Of a stretch of DNA of 64,000 nucleotides, positions 1 to 9,849 are shown piece after piece. The notes under the pieces were generated by a model, which was not told the origin of the DNA, searched no databases, and saw only the letters and a list, made by a program, of their open reading frames with translations. The stretch comes from an uncultured Pelagibacteraceae bacterium (GTDB lineage Bacteria > Pseudomonadota > Alphaproteobacteria > Pelagibacterales > Pelagibacteraceae): NCBI GenBank assembly GCA_902583075.1, contig CACHUN010000002.1, forward strand, positions 208,649 to 272,648, in the 5' to 3' direction. Each line of letters opens with the position of its first letter. Position 1 is the stretch's first letter. A program made the translations under genes and the position numbers.

Positions 1-1
1 T

Positions 2-532
2 AAAGTCTTAAATCAAAAAGCCTCACACCAACCAAGCGGTCAACACATTCTAAATGAAGAATACTATGACAGAATTGAAGCTATACAATTTACGATGAAC
101 CATGATGATGGTAATCAAACGGATGATATAGAGAAATCAGATATTATTTTATTAGGTGTAAGCAGGACCAGCAAAACACCAACTTCTATTTATCTAGCAA
201 ATAGAGGGTTCAAAACTTCAAACATTCCACTAGTTAATAAAAAGTCTATACCATCTAAAGTTACTGAAAAAAATTTTAGACCATGTGTCGTTGGTTTGGT
301 TACAGAAGCAGAAAGATTATATGATTTAAGAAAAAATAGATTAAATTCTTTGAAAGAAGATCAAAATAGTGAATATGTAAATATTGATAAAATTAAAGAT
401 GAGCTAAATAGTGCTAGAAAATTATTCAAAGAGAATAATTGGCCAACGATAGATGTAACAAGAAAATCAGTTGAGGAAACAGCAGCATCAGTAATAAAAA
501 TTTATGAGATAAAGAATAAAAAAAATGCATAG
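2..532 (+). CDS. ppsR: Pyruvate, phosphate dikinase regulatory protein (kinase/pyrophosphorylase, PpsR/DUF299 family), 5'-truncated by window edge
   Basis: The listed ORF (95..532) extends in frame to the window start: KVLNQKASHQPSGQHILNEEYYDRIEAIQFTMNHDDG..., then DIILLGVSRTSKTPTSIYLANRG, typical of the DUF299 family. Confidence 0.9.
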   Translation, partial: KVLNQKASHQPSGQHILNEEYYDRIEAIQFTMNHDDGNQTDDIEKSDIILLGVSRTSKTPTSIYLANRGFKTSNIPLVNKKSIPSKVTEKNFRPCVVGLVTEAERLYDLRKNRLNSLKEDQNSEYVNIDKIKDELNSARKLFKENNWPTIDVTRKSVEETAASVIKIYEIKNKKNA

Positions 533-1109
533 TATTATATTGGCATCAAAAAGTAAGGTTAGAAAAGAAATACTGAATAATCATAATGTCCTATGTGACG
601 TTAAAATTTCAAATGTAGATGAAGGACCAATTAAAGAGAGCTTAATAAAAGAAGGGGCTTCGCCAGAAATCATTTCTAAAAATCTTGCTGAATTAAAAGC
701 AAATAAAGTAAGTAAAAAAATGGACAACATCCTTGTTTTAGGCGCAGATAGCGTGATTGATTTGACCGGAGAGTTAATATCAAAACCAGAGAGTAGGGAT
801 GAGGCACTTAAAATTTTAAAAAAACTCAATGGAAAAAAACACTCTTTAATTAGTTCAGTTTGTATATCTAAAAATGGATCAATGATTTGGAATTACACAG
901 ATAAGGCGTATTTAACAATGAAAAATTTTTCTGAAGATGAACTAATACAGTATCTTAGTAAAATTAGTGACGAAAACTTATATGCATATAATGTCTACCA
1001 AATTGAAGGAGAGGGAAGAACTTTATTTTCAAGAATCGATGGAGATGAAGATACCATAATGGGTTTACCTATTAAAAAAATTAAGGAATATTTAAAACTG
1101 CAAAAATGA
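525..1109 (+). CDS. maf: Maf-like nucleotide pyrophosphatase
   Basis: IILASKSKVRKEIL...VLGADSVIDL...KPESRDEALKILKKLNGKKH motifs. Confidence 0.9.
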   Translation: MHSIILASKSKVRKEILNNHNVLCDVKISNVDEGPIKESLIKEGASPEIISKNLAELKANKVSKKMDNILVLGADSVIDLTGELISKPESRDEALKILKKLNGKKHSLISSVCISKNGSMIWNYTDKAYLTMKNFSEDELIQYLSKISDENLYAYNVYQIEGEGRTLFSRIDGDEDTIMGLPIKKIKEYLKLQK

Positions 1110-1900
1110 AAAAATTTTTAGTAATTGGGAATCCAATTGAACATTCTTTGTCTCCAAAGTTACATAATTATTGGATAAAAAAAAATAGTTTAGATGCAAT
1201 TTATGGAAAGTTGGAAACTTATGAAAATGATTTGTCTGAACTATGCAAATCTATCAAAAAGAGAGATTTAGAGGGTTTAAATGTTACTGTTCCCTTTAAA
1301 AAATCTATAATACCTCACCTAGATATTTTAAGTAATAATGCATTAAGGACACAATCTGTAAATACTATCTCATTAAACAGAGGTAATTTAATTGGCGATA
1401 ACACTGATATTAATGGGTTTGAATTAAGTATAAGAAAATTAAATTATGATGTTAGTGATAAGACAGTTCTGATATTGGGTGCTGGTGGGGTTGTGCCATC
1501 AATAATTTTTTCACTGTTAAGGATGAAAGTATCGAAAATATTTTTGAGTAACAGAACTAAAAAAAAAGCTGATAATTTAAAAAATTTATTCAACGAGATT
1601 AATGTTATAGAATGGGGTGATTTACCAAAGTTTGATATGATTATAAATGCCACTACTTTAGGTTTAAATAAAGCAGATAAATTTGGCATAGACTTTACTC
1701 AGGCTGGTCAAAATAAGTTTTTCTATGACGTTATATACGCACCATTTCAAACAGAGTTTTCAAAGGCAGGAAATGCAAAGAGTAATACAATTGAAAATGG
1801 TTTAAATATGTTTTTATTTCAGGGCCAACAAGCTTTTAATATCTGGCATAATGTCGAACCAGAAATTAACAAAGAATTAATTGAATTTATAAAAAAATAA
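1106..1900 (+). CDS. aroE: Shikimate dehydrogenase
   Basis: VIGNPIEHSLSPKLHN, GLNVTVPFKK, VLILGAGGVVPSI, INATTLGL. Confidence 0.95.
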   Translation: MKKFLVIGNPIEHSLSPKLHNYWIKKNSLDAIYGKLETYENDLSELCKSIKKRDLEGLNVTVPFKKSIIPHLDILSNNALRTQSVNTISLNRGNLIGDNTDINGFELSIRKLNYDVSDKTVLILGAGGVVPSIIFSLLRMKVSKIFLSNRTKKKADNLKNLFNEINVIEWGDLPKFDMIINATTLGLNKADKFGIDFTQAGQNKFFYDVIYAPFQTEFSKAGNAKSNTIENGLNMFLFQGQQAFNIWHNVEPEINKELIEFIKK

Positions 1901-1923
1901 AACCATGAGATTTAAAATTAAAT

Positions 1924-2517
1924 ATGATTAGAGTTGGAATAATTGGTGGTATAGGTTCAGGAAAGTCTTTTATTTCAAAGCTTTTCGGATATCCAGTATT
2001 TAATGCAGACGATGAAGTAAAATATATTTATAAAAAAAATAAAGAGTGTTTTTATAAATTAAAAAAAAAATTACCAAAATTTATAAAAACATTTCCTATA
2101 AAAAAAAAAGAGCTCATATCCTCCATAAACTCAAACAAGAAAAATCTTAAAATTATATCTGCCGTCGTTCACCCATTGGTAAGAAAAAAAATGAAAGAAT
2201 TTATAATAAGAAATAAGAAGAGTGAAATGATTATTTTTGACATCCCTTTATTAATAGAAAATAAACTCAATAAAAAAAAAGATATAATTATCTTTATTAA
2301 ATCAAAGAAAAACAAAGTCTTAAACAGATTAAAAAAAAGACCTAACTTTAATGAAAAATTGATAAGGAATCTTAAAGAAAATCAGGTTATCTTATCTAAA
2401 AAAAAAAAGTTAGCTGACTATGTCATTAACAATAATTTTTCAGCAACTGTGATGAAAAAAAAAATTAAACTAATTAAAAAAAAAATTTTAAATGAAAGAA
2501 ATAGTTCTAGATACTGA
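1924..2517 (+). CDS. coaE: Dephospho-CoA kinase
   Basis: P-loop GIIGGIGSGKS, NADDEVK, HPLVRKKM; very Lys-rich. Confidence 0.88.
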   Translation: MIRVGIIGGIGSGKSFISKLFGYPVFNADDEVKYIYKKNKECFYKLKKKLPKFIKTFPIKKKELISSINSNKKNLKIISAVVHPLVRKKMKEFIIRNKKSEMIIFDIPLLIENKLNKKKDIIIFIKSKKNKVLNRLKKRPNFNEKLIRNLKENQVILSKKKKLADYVINNNFSATVMKKKIKLIKKKILNERNSSRY

Positions 2518-3157
2518 GACAACGGGCTTATCAGTAAGAGATGGGCATAGAATTGTTGAAATTGGTTGTATAGAATTAGATAATTTAGTACCGACAAAAA
2601 ATATATTTCATTATTATCTTAACCCTGAAAGAAAAGTATCAGAAAAAGCATTTGAAGTTCACGGCTATTCTGATGAATTTTTAGCTACAAAAAATAAATT
2701 TGCTGATATAGCTGATGATTTTATAGATTTTATCAAGGATAAAAAAATTATAATACATAATGCTGAATTTGATATTGGCCACTTAAATAATGAATTAGCT
2801 TTAATTAGAAAACCAAAAATAAGTAATGCAAAGATTATTGATACACTTGAATTGGCTAGGAATAAATTTCCTGGTTCAGGAATTAGTTTAGATGCATTAT
2901 GTAAGAGATTTAGAATTGATAATTCTAGAAGAGAAAAACATACAGCTTTAGTCGATTGTGAATTACTTGCTAAAGTATATATCAATTTAATAGATCAAAA
3001 AGAACCAAAATTAAATTTAGATGAGAAAGATGACATTAAAGCTTCAAATTTTGTTTTAGAGAAAGATTATTGTAAAAAAATTGTAACTCCAAGTAAACAA
3101 GAATTATTTAACCATGATGAATTTTTAAAAAAAAATCTTAAAAAAAATTATTTTTAA
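2492..3157 (+). CDS. dnaQ: DNA polymerase III epsilon subunit (3'-5' exonuclease)
   Basis: VLDTETTGLSVRDGHRIVEIGCIEL, HNAEFDIGHLN, HTALVDCELLAKVY exonuclease motifs. Confidence 0.95.
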   Translation: MKEIVLDTETTGLSVRDGHRIVEIGCIELDNLVPTKNIFHYYLNPERKVSEKAFEVHGYSDEFLATKNKFADIADDFIDFIKDKKIIIHNAEFDIGHLNNELALIRKPKISNAKIIDTLELARNKFPGSGISLDALCKRFRIDNSRREKHTALVDCELLAKVYINLIDQKEPKLNLDEKDDIKASNFVLEKDYCKKIVTPSKQELFNHDEFLKKNLKKNYF

Positions 3158-3576
3158 TTTAATTTCTCACTATATAACTTTTCAAAATCAATTTTTGAAC
3201 CAAATTGTAAATCAGGTAATCCAGAATTTCTAAGAATAGTTAAAAATTTTTCCTCTAATTCTGGATATATTTTTGTTTGAAGATCACTTAATATTATTTT
3301 TTCTAATTCTGTCTTCCTTATTTGTATGTCATTTATTTCAATTACAGTTGCGTAAGCTATTTGAAAAAAACCTCTCTCTTTTTTTTTATTAGGATTTTCA
3401 TAAGTAAGAGTTGTCAAAACTTCAATCATTTTTCTTTTTAATGGTTTTGATTTTATATCAACCTTTATTTTATATTCTGGAATCGTATTTCGAATAGTTA
3501 CCAGGGCCTCTGGACTAGGTATTTCTACTGACAAATCTTGAATGTAACTTACAACGATTTTATATTTATTTTCCAT
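3154..3576 (-). CDS. secB: Protein-export chaperone SecB
   Basis: YIQDLSVEIPSPEAL..., EVLTTLTYEN, FFQIAYATVIEI; adjacent to dnaQ as in many alphaproteobacteria. Confidence 0.85.
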   Translation of the reverse strand: MENKYKIVVSYIQDLSVEIPSPEALVTIRNTIPEYKIKVDIKSKPLKRKMIEVLTTLTYENPNKKKERGFFQIAYATVIEINDIQIRKTELEKIILSDLQTKIYPELEEKFLTILRNSGLPDLQFGSKIDFEKLYSEKLN

Positions 3577-4000
3577 CTTTGTCCTCTATATCCTCATATT
3601 CACCTTCAATATAATTTTTTTTGTTATCTTTATTTTCATTTTTTTTTGTTGCTGAATATTTTTTTGAATACTTGCTTAAAATTACTTTTCTAGTAATCGG
3701 GAAAATTAATAATATGCCCATTATATCTGTCGCAAATCCTGGTAAAATTAGAAGTATTGCTGCAAAAGCTATTGCTGCACCAGAAACTATCTCATAAAGT
3801 GGCAGTTCATTTTTAACTAATTGGGACATCCCTGAACGCAATGTGTTAAATCCCTCATATCTCGCATACCAAATACCTACGACAGCAGTCATTAAAATTA
3901 ATAAAATGGTGTTTAATGCACCAATTTCTGATCCAACCTTTATAAATAAGTAGATTTCAATAAGAGGTATCCCTAAAATAAGAATTATTGCTGTGTTCAT
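3566..4000 (-). CDS. fxsA: FxsA family membrane protein
   Basis: LIEIYLFIKVGSEIGALNTILLILMTAVVGIWYARYEGFNTL...LILPGFATDIMGILLIFPITR. Confidence 0.85.
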   Translation of the reverse strand: MNTAIILILGIPLIEIYLFIKVGSEIGALNTILLILMTAVVGIWYARYEGFNTLRSGMSQLVKNELPLYEIVSGAAIAFAAILLILPGFATDIMGILLIFPITRKVILSKYSKKYSATKKNENKDNKKNYIEGEYEDIEDKDGK

Positions 4001-4023
4001 TTGTCTATAATGTAAATTGCAGG

Positions 4024-4052
4024 TTGAAATTAATCAACATAGTAAATATTAT
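4024..4052 (+). promoter_or_regulatory. Sigma70-like promoter of Tim44-like gene (TTGAAA-N17-TATTAT)
   Basis: ttgaaa 4024-4029, 17-nt spacer, tattat 4047-4052, then 6 nt (tagtat) to ATG at 4059. Confidence 0.55.
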
Positions 4053-4058
4053 TAGTAT

Positions 4059-4649
4059 ATGAGTTACAGCTTTGAGTACATCGATATAATATTATTAGCC
4101 ATGATTGCAGGTTTTATTTTTCTTAGATTAAGAGGAATTTTAGGTAAAAAAACAGGATTTGAGGAAAATATCAATTCAAGTTTCCCTCATGAGGAAGTTC
4201 CAGAAACTAAGGCCTCAGCAGTTTTAAATGCTGAAACTTTTGATGATGCAGCAAAAAAAGACTTTTTGAATGGTGCCAAAATAGCTTATGAAAGTATCAT
4301 TACTAGTTTTTCTAAAGGTGATCTAAAATCTATAAAAAATCTTTTAGCAAAAGAGGTATACGATCAATTTGACGAAGCAATTAAAGATAAAAAATCAAGA
4401 AATGTTACATCCGATACTACATTTATTGGTATTAATTCTGCAGAAATCAAAGAGCATAATCAAAATAAAAATATGCTTGAAGTAACTGTTGAATTTGTAA
4501 GTGAAATAATATCTTGCATCAAAGATAAAGATAATAAAGTTGTATCAGGTGATGCTCAAAAAGTTAAGAAAGTGCTAGATACTTGGAAATTTACAAAAGA
4601 TAGCACATCAAAAAATCCTAACTGGTTAATAGTAGACACCCAAGCTTAG
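4059..4649 (+). CDS. Tim44/TimA-like domain protein with N-terminal TM helix
   Basis: YIDIILLAMIAGFIFLRLRGILGKKTGFEE...FLNGAKIAYESIITSFSKGDLKSIKNLLAKEVYDQF...VEFVSEI. Confidence 0.85.
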   Translation: MSYSFEYIDIILLAMIAGFIFLRLRGILGKKTGFEENINSSFPHEEVPETKASAVLNAETFDDAAKKDFLNGAKIAYESIITSFSKGDLKSIKNLLAKEVYDQFDEAIKDKKSRNVTSDTTFIGINSAEIKEHNQNKNMLEVTVEFVSEIISCIKDKDNKVVSGDAQKVKKVLDTWKFTKDSTSKNPNWLIVDTQA

Positions 4650-5075
4650 TTGATTAAAAAAATATCAGACAAAGATAAACAAGATTGGCAAAATTTCTTA
4701 AATAGTTCTGATAAATTAGAAAATAAAGATCAAAAAATATCTATAGCAACTAAAAGATATATTGAAAGATCTATTGATTTGCATGGTTATACCTTAGAGG
4801 AAGCAAATCAAAAGATGACTTCTTACATTGAAGAGTGTTATGCAAATGGAGTTAACAAAATTAGTGTTATTACAGGAAAGGGTCTTAGATCTAAAAATTT
4901 AAATGACCCATATCAATCTAGCAATTTGAGTATACTAAAACACTCAGTACCTAATTTTATAAAAGGTAGTAATCATTTAATGAGCAAAATTATAAGTATT
5001 GATTTTGAGGCTGTTGAAAACCCATCCGTTGGAAATTTTGATATTTTTTTAAGAAAAAAAAAAAAAGAATTATAA
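4650..5075 (+). CDS. Smr domain protein
   Basis: [43 protein letters not shown] Smr motifs; TTG start directly after the upstream stop. Confidence 0.88.
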   Translation: MIKKISDKDKQDWQNFLNSSDKLENKDQKISIATKRYIERSIDLHGYTLEEANQKMTSYIEECYANGVNKISVITGKGLRSKNLNDPYQSSNLSILKHSVPNFIKGSNHLMSKIISIDFEAVENPSVGNFDIFLRKKKKEL

Positions 5076-6440
5076 AATAAATTTTGATAAATCTGCGTCT
5101 TTAACAAGTTCACCAATATTTTTCTTAATATACTCCGAGTCTATACTGATTTTTTCACCAGCTCTATCTGTTGCTGTAAAACTTATTTCATCTAAAACTC
5201 TTTCAATAATAGTATGTAGTCTTCTAGCACCTATATTTTCGACAGTTGTGTTTACTTCACTTGCAATTGTTGCGATGGTATCAATTCCATCTTCAGTAAA
5301 TTCCAAATCAACGTTTTCAGTTTTAAGTAAAGCTTTGTATTGTTTAATTAAACTATTATCTGGCTCTTTTAAAATTCGCTTAAAATCCTCACTATTCAAT
5401 GCATCTAGCTCAACTCTGATCGGCAATCTTCCTTGAAGCTCAGGTAAAAGATCTGATGGTTTTGCTAATTGGAAAGCTCCTGAAGCTATAAATAATATAT
5501 GGTCTGTTTTAATTGGACCATATTTAGTACTTACTGTTGTCCCTTCTATTAATGGAAGCAGATCCCTTTGCACACCTTCTCTTGATACATCACCACCGAC
5601 TCTATCAGTTCGTGCTGAAATTTTATCTATCTCATCTAAAAAAACAATACCATTGTTCTCAGTTGTGTTTTTTGCAGATTTAATAATTTTATCTTGTTCG
5701 ATTAATTTATCAGCTTCTTCGTTAAGTAAAATTTCATGAGACTCTTTTACTGACATTTTCTTCTTCTTAGCTTTTTGACCCATTGATTTACCAAGCATGT
5801 CTGAAATGTTAATCATTCCAACGTTTGCACCTGGCATACCAGGAATCTCGAATGACGGCATTCCACCACCACTCTCAGTTACAGCTATTTCAATTTCGTT
5901 ATCATCTAAATCACCATCTCTTAATCTTTTCCTAAAACTTTCTCTAGTTGCAACACTTGCTTTATTACCTACTATTGCATCAAGAACTCTGTCCTCCGCT
6001 AATTTTTGTGCCTTAGCATGAACTTCTTTTCTTTTTTTAACTTTCTCCATTGCTATAGCAATTTCTAAAAGATCTCTAATTATTTGTTCAACATCTCTTC
6101 CGACGTAACCTACTTCAGTAAATCTTGTCGCCTCAACTTTAACAAACGGTGCCTCAGCTAATTTTGATAATCTTCTAGATATTTCAGTTTTACCAACTCC
6201 TGTTGGTCCCATCATCAAAATATTTTTTGGAAGCACTTCATCTTTCATATCACCTTCTAAAGCTTGCCTTCTCCATCTATTTCTTAAAGCAATTGCAACA
6301 GCTCTTTTTGCATTATTCTGTCCAACTACAAATCTATCTAATTCAGAAACTATTTCTCTTGGAGATAATGAATTTTGAATATTATTTTTTTCTTTTTTTA
6401 CTTTTGCGTTTGGTAGAGTTGCAACGTTTGATTTTTCCAT
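5070..6440 (-). CDS. hslU: ATP-dependent protease ATPase subunit HslU
   Basis: [60 protein letters not shown]. Confidence 0.97.
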   Translation of the reverse strand: MEKSNVATLPNAKVKKEKNNIQNSLSPREIVSELDRFVVGQNNAKRAVAIALRNRWRRQALEGDMKDEVLPKNILMMGPTGVGKTEISRRLSKLAEAPFVKVEATRFTEVGYVGRDVEQIIRDLLEIAIAMEKVKKRKEVHAKAQKLAEDRVLDAIVGNKASVATRESFRKRLRDGDLDDNEIEIAVTESGGGMPSFEIPGMPGANVGMINISDMLGKSMGQKAKKKKMSVKESHEILLNEEADKLIEQDKIIKSAKNTTENNGIVFLDEIDKISARTDRVGGDVSREGVQRDLLPLIEGTTVSTKYGPIKTDHILFIASGAFQLAKPSDLLPELQGRLPIRVELDALNSEDFKRILKEPDNSLIKQYKALLKTENVDLEFTEDGIDTIATIASEVNTTVENIGARRLHTIIERVLDEISFTATDRAGEKISIDSEYIKKNIGELVKDADLSKFIL

Positions 6441-6956
6441 TTAAATTTTCTCTATGTTCAAATTATCATTTGTGAAAACACATATTTCAGAAGCAACTTT
6501 AATTGCTTTTTTTGCAACTTCTTCTGCGGACAAATCTGTATCCATTAATACTTTTGCAGAAGCTAGTGCGTAATTTCCACCAGAACCAATTCCAATAACA
6601 TCTCCTTCAGGCTCCAAAACATCACCAGTTCCAGAGATAATAAAACTATTTTCTTTATCACCAACAGCCATCAAGGCTTCTAATCTTCTTAAATACTTAT
6701 CTGTTCGCCAATCTTTAGCTAATTCAACAGCTGCTCTTGCCAAATTTCCAGCATGTTTTTCTAGCTTAGACTCTAATCTTTCAAATAATGTTAAGGCATC
6801 GGCAGTGGACCCTGCAAAACCTGCTATCACATTTCTTTTCTCAATCTTACGAACTTTATTTGCAGTTTTCTTAATTACTGTATTTCCCATACTAACTTGG
6901 CCATCTCCAGCAACTACTACTTCATTGTTTTTTCTTACTAATACTATTGTTGTCAT
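6441..6956 (-). CDS. hslV: ATP-dependent protease subunit HslV
   Basis: [30 protein letters not shown] with Thr nucleophile after Met; pairs with hslU. Confidence 0.97.
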   Translation of the reverse strand: MTTIVLVRKNNEVVVAGDGQVSMGNTVIKKTANKVRKIEKRNVIAGFAGSTADALTLFERLESKLEKHAGNLARAAVELAKDWRTDKYLRRLEALMAVGDKENSFIISGTGDVLEPEGDVIGIGSGGNYALASAKVLMDTDLSAEEVAKKAIKVASEICVFTNDNLNIEKI

Positions 6957-6962
6957 GGATTA

Positions 6963-6991
6963 TAGATGGATACTAAATCTTATAGTTCAAG
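6963..6991 (-). promoter_or_regulatory. Putative RpoH (sigma32) promoter of hslVU: CTTGAA-N16-CCATCTA
   Basis: Minus strand reads ggtCTTGAActataagatttagtatCCATCTAtaatccATG; matches the heat-shock consensus; 6 nt from -10 end to hslV ATG. Confidence 0.6.
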
Positions 6992-7047
6992 ACCAAACCT
7001 AGAATTATTGCCATAATTGAATAATAGATATATACCTTTTTCAAGCT

Positions 7048-7638
7048 ATGAAACGTAAAGCCAAAATAAGTAGAAAAACAAAAGAGACGAACATCAGTGT
7101 TGATTTAAACATTGATGGTAAGGGTAAGTACAAAGTTGACACAGGCATAGGATTTTTAGATCACATGCTTGAGCAATTATCGAAACACTCATCAATGGAT
7201 ATGAATATTAAAGCCAAAGGTGATACTCACATTGATCTTCACCACACAACTGAAGATACGGGAATAGCAATTGGTGAATGTTTGAAAAAAGCATCTAAAA
7301 AATTTGTAGGTATTAAAAGATATGCTCATGCAATGATACCGATGGATGAAACATTAACAAGAGTTGCAATTGATGTTTCAAACAGACCTTATTTAATTTG
7401 GAAAGTAAAATTAAAAGTAGAAAAATTAGGTGAGATGGATACAGAATTATTTAAAGAATGGTTCCAAGCATTTTCACAGGCCGCTGGAATTACTTTGCAC
7501 GTTGAAAATATTTACGGCGATAACAGCCACCACATAATCGAATCTTGCTTTAAAGGATTAGCAAGATCTTTACGAGCCGCTTTAGAAATGGATCCAAGAA
7601 ATAAAACTACAATACCTTCTACAAAAGGTTCTTTATAA
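7048..7638 (+). CDS. hisB: Imidazoleglycerol-phosphate dehydratase
   Basis: [54 protein letters not shown]. Confidence 0.97.
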   Translation: MKRKAKISRKTKETNISVDLNIDGKGKYKVDTGIGFLDHMLEQLSKHSSMDMNIKAKGDTHIDLHHTTEDTGIAIGECLKKASKKFVGIKRYAHAMIPMDETLTRVAIDVSNRPYLIWKVKLKVEKLGEMDTELFKEWFQAFSQAAGITLHVENIYGDNSHHIIESCFKGLARSLRAALEMDPRNKTTIPSTKGSL

Positions 7639-7643
7639 ATTTA

Positions 7644-8270
7644 ATGAATGTCACAATTGTTGACTACAATTCAGGCAATATAAGTTCTGTAATTAATTCG
7701 TTTAAAGAAGTTGCAAAAGACAAAGTAAATATTGCAGTAACATCAGATCTTGAAACAATTAAAACTAGCGATAAAGTTGTATTACCAGGACAAGGTTCCT
7801 TTAAAAGCTGTATTGATGGACTTAATAGTATTAATGGTTTGATTGAAACATTAAATGAATTTGCAATTCAAAATAAAAAACCACTTCTTGGAATTTGTGT
7901 TGGGCTTCAAATGTTTGCAGATATTGGTTATGAAGAAACTGAGACTAAAGGCTTAAGTTGGATTTCAGGTAAAGTTTCTAAAATTGATAACCAAGGCGGT
8001 AAATTTAAGCTTCCACACATTGGTTGGAATGAAATTAATATTAAGAGAGACAGCAAGATTTTTAAAGATATTGAAGATAAATCTCACATGTACTTTGTTC
8101 ACAGTTATGAATTTGTACCTGAGGATAAATCTGTAATTTCAGCAACAACTGATTACTCATCTAATGTTGTTTGTGCTGCTGAAAAGGAAAATATCTTTGG
8201 TACTCAATTTCACCCTGAAAAAAGTGATAAAATAGGACTTAAAATAATAGACAATTTCATAAATTTATAA
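7644..8270 (+). CDS. hisH: Imidazole glycerol phosphate synthase glutaminase subunit
   Basis: IVDYNSGNISSV, VVLPGQGSF, LLGICVGLQMFAD, FGTQFHPEKS. Confidence 0.96.
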   Translation: MNVTIVDYNSGNISSVINSFKEVAKDKVNIAVTSDLETIKTSDKVVLPGQGSFKSCIDGLNSINGLIETLNEFAIQNKKPLLGICVGLQMFADIGYEETETKGLSWISGKVSKIDNQGGKFKLPHIGWNEINIKRDSKIFKDIEDKSHMYFVHSYEFVPEDKSVISATTDYSSNVVCAAEKENIFGTQFHPEKSDKIGLKIIDNFINL

Positions 8271-8272
8271 TC

Positions 8273-9127
8273 ATGAACTTTAAAATATCCAAATTGCTGA
8301 TTTTTTTCTTAATTAGTTTTCTTTTTTCTACCCACTTATCAGCTGATGGTCACAAAACAAAATTTAAAGATATCAAAGGTTTTAAAAAACAATTTATTTC
8401 TATGCATAAAAAAAAAGTAAATAGAATTATAGAAGTAAAAAAATCCGATGGTTACCCTGTTTATGAAGGTAATACTAGTATCCAATTTACAGTAAACAGA
8501 GAAGATGCAGGTTGTGGAACAGGTAAAGCACAAACAACTCAAATTAAATGTGATGGAAAAGGAAATCGAAGTAGACAAGAGTTACATTTAGGTAATATGA
8601 AATTAAAAAATAAAGAATATATTTATGAGTATGCAGTATATTTTGATGAAAATTATGAACCTCTAGAAAAAGGTGCCGTTGTTATTATTGGTCAAATGCA
8701 TACTGATAATAAAGCTAAGGGTTGTCATAGTTGTTGCCATTTTTGGTTTCAGGATTTTAAATATAAAGGTGAACGCTATTATAGCTGGGCAAGTAAAGCA
8801 GCCTATTCATCTGAGCCAGTAGTTATAGGAAAAATTTCAGACCTCAAAGGAAAATGGACACATATAAAATTTCATGTTTTATGGAAACTAGACAATACAG
8901 GAAGATTTAAAATTTATAAAAATGATGAGGTAATAGCAGATCTAAAAAATTTAAAAACTCTTGCAGATACATGCACTGGTGGTTATATGAAAATGGGAAT
9001 ATATAGACACAGAACAATAGGATATTGGAATTCCAATTGGGAAAGTTTGCAAGATCAAAGAGTATATCTAGATAGTATAATTCTTAGAAAACCAAAAAAA
9101 GATGAAAAGTTTGAGAAAAATAAATGA
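8273..9127 (+). CDS. Secreted polysaccharide lyase-like (heparin lyase/PL20-type jelly-roll) protein embedded in his operon
   Basis: Signal peptide MNFKISKLLIFFLISFLFSTHLSADGH; NRSRQEL, IIGQMHTD, WTHIKFHVLWKLDNTGRFKIYKNDEVI, YMKMGIYR resemble heparin lyase I-like jelly rolls; 4-bp ATGA overlap with hisA. Confidence 0.7.
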   Translation: MNFKISKLLIFFLISFLFSTHLSADGHKTKFKDIKGFKKQFISMHKKKVNRIIEVKKSDGYPVYEGNTSIQFTVNREDAGCGTGKAQTTQIKCDGKGNRSRQELHLGNMKLKNKEYIYEYAVYFDENYEPLEKGAVVIIGQMHTDNKAKGCHSCCHFWFQDFKYKGERYYSWASKAAYSSEPVVIGKISDLKGKWTHIKFHVLWKLDNTGRFKIYKNDEVIADLKNLKTLADTCTGGYMKMGIYRHRTIGYWNSNWESLQDQRVYLDSIILRKPKKDEKFEKNK

Positions 9128-9849
9128 AGATATTTCCAGCAATAGACATCAAAGATAGAAAATGTGTGAGGTTAATTAAAGGAGATTTTGATAATAAAAC
9201 TGAGTATGAAATGTCTCCAGTTGATCAAGCTGGTAAATATAAAGAACACGGTTTTAAAAATTTGCATATAGTTGATTTAGATGGAGCACTAACAGGGGAG
9301 ACTGTTAATATTGATATTATTGAGGAAATTGTTGGTAAATTTGATCTTAAAATTGAAATAGGTGGAGGTGTAAGAAATTTTGAAAGTATTCATAAGTATG
9401 TTGATGCAGGAGTTGAGAAAGTAATTTTAGGAAGTGCTGCAATAAAAGATAAAGAATTTTTAAAAGAAGCTTGTCAAAAATTTCCAGATAAAATTGCTTT
9501 AGGTCTAGATGCTAAAGACGGATATTTATCCATATCTGGCTGGAAAGAAAATTCTAATTTAAAAACCATAGAATTTTTAAAAGACGTAAACGACTATGGT
9601 GCTAGCAGATTAATTTATACAGATATAAATAGAGATGGAATGAAATTAAGCCCAAACTTTGAAGAAACAGAAAATATAGCTAATAATTCAAATTGTCCAG
9701 TAATTATATCTGGGGGGGTTTCTTCAATAGATGATATTAAAAAGGCTAAGGAATTAGGTAATAAAAATATTGAAGGAATTATCGTTGGTAAAGCTATATA
9801 TGATGGTGATATTAAATTAGATGAACTTGCAAAAGAAATAGATGCTTAA
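9124..9849 (+). CDS. hisA: ProFAR isomerase
   Basis: [44 protein letters not shown]. Confidence 0.97.
   Translation: MKIFPAIDIKDRKCVRLIKGDFDNKTEYEMSPVDQAGKYKEHGFKNLHIVDLDGALTGETVNIDIIEEIVGKFDLKIEIGGGVRNFESIHKYVDAGVEKVILGSAAIKDKEFLKEACQKFPDKIALGLDAKDGYLSISGWKENSNLKTIEFLKDVNDYGASRLIYTDINRDGMKLSPNFEETENIANNSNCPVIISGGVSSIDDIKKAKELGNKNIEGIIVGKAIYDGDIKLDELAKEIDA

Noticed and set aside
2041-2480. Poly-A clusters as a pseudogene signature in coaE
   Set aside because: Frame is intact with the P-loop and HPLV motifs; the A-richness reflects Lys codons in an AT-rich genome.
4001-4023. TATAAT on the plus strand at about 4006 as a forward promoter
   Set aside because: The stronger TTGAAA-N17-TATTAT pair at 4024-4052 better explains the gene; no suitable -35 precedes 4006.
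5797-6021. Plus-strand ORFs inside hslU/hslV (5248..5436, 5797..6021, 6203..6475, 6805..7002)
   Set aside because: Antisense to strongly conserved genes; translations look like reverse-frame artefacts with no recognisable domain.
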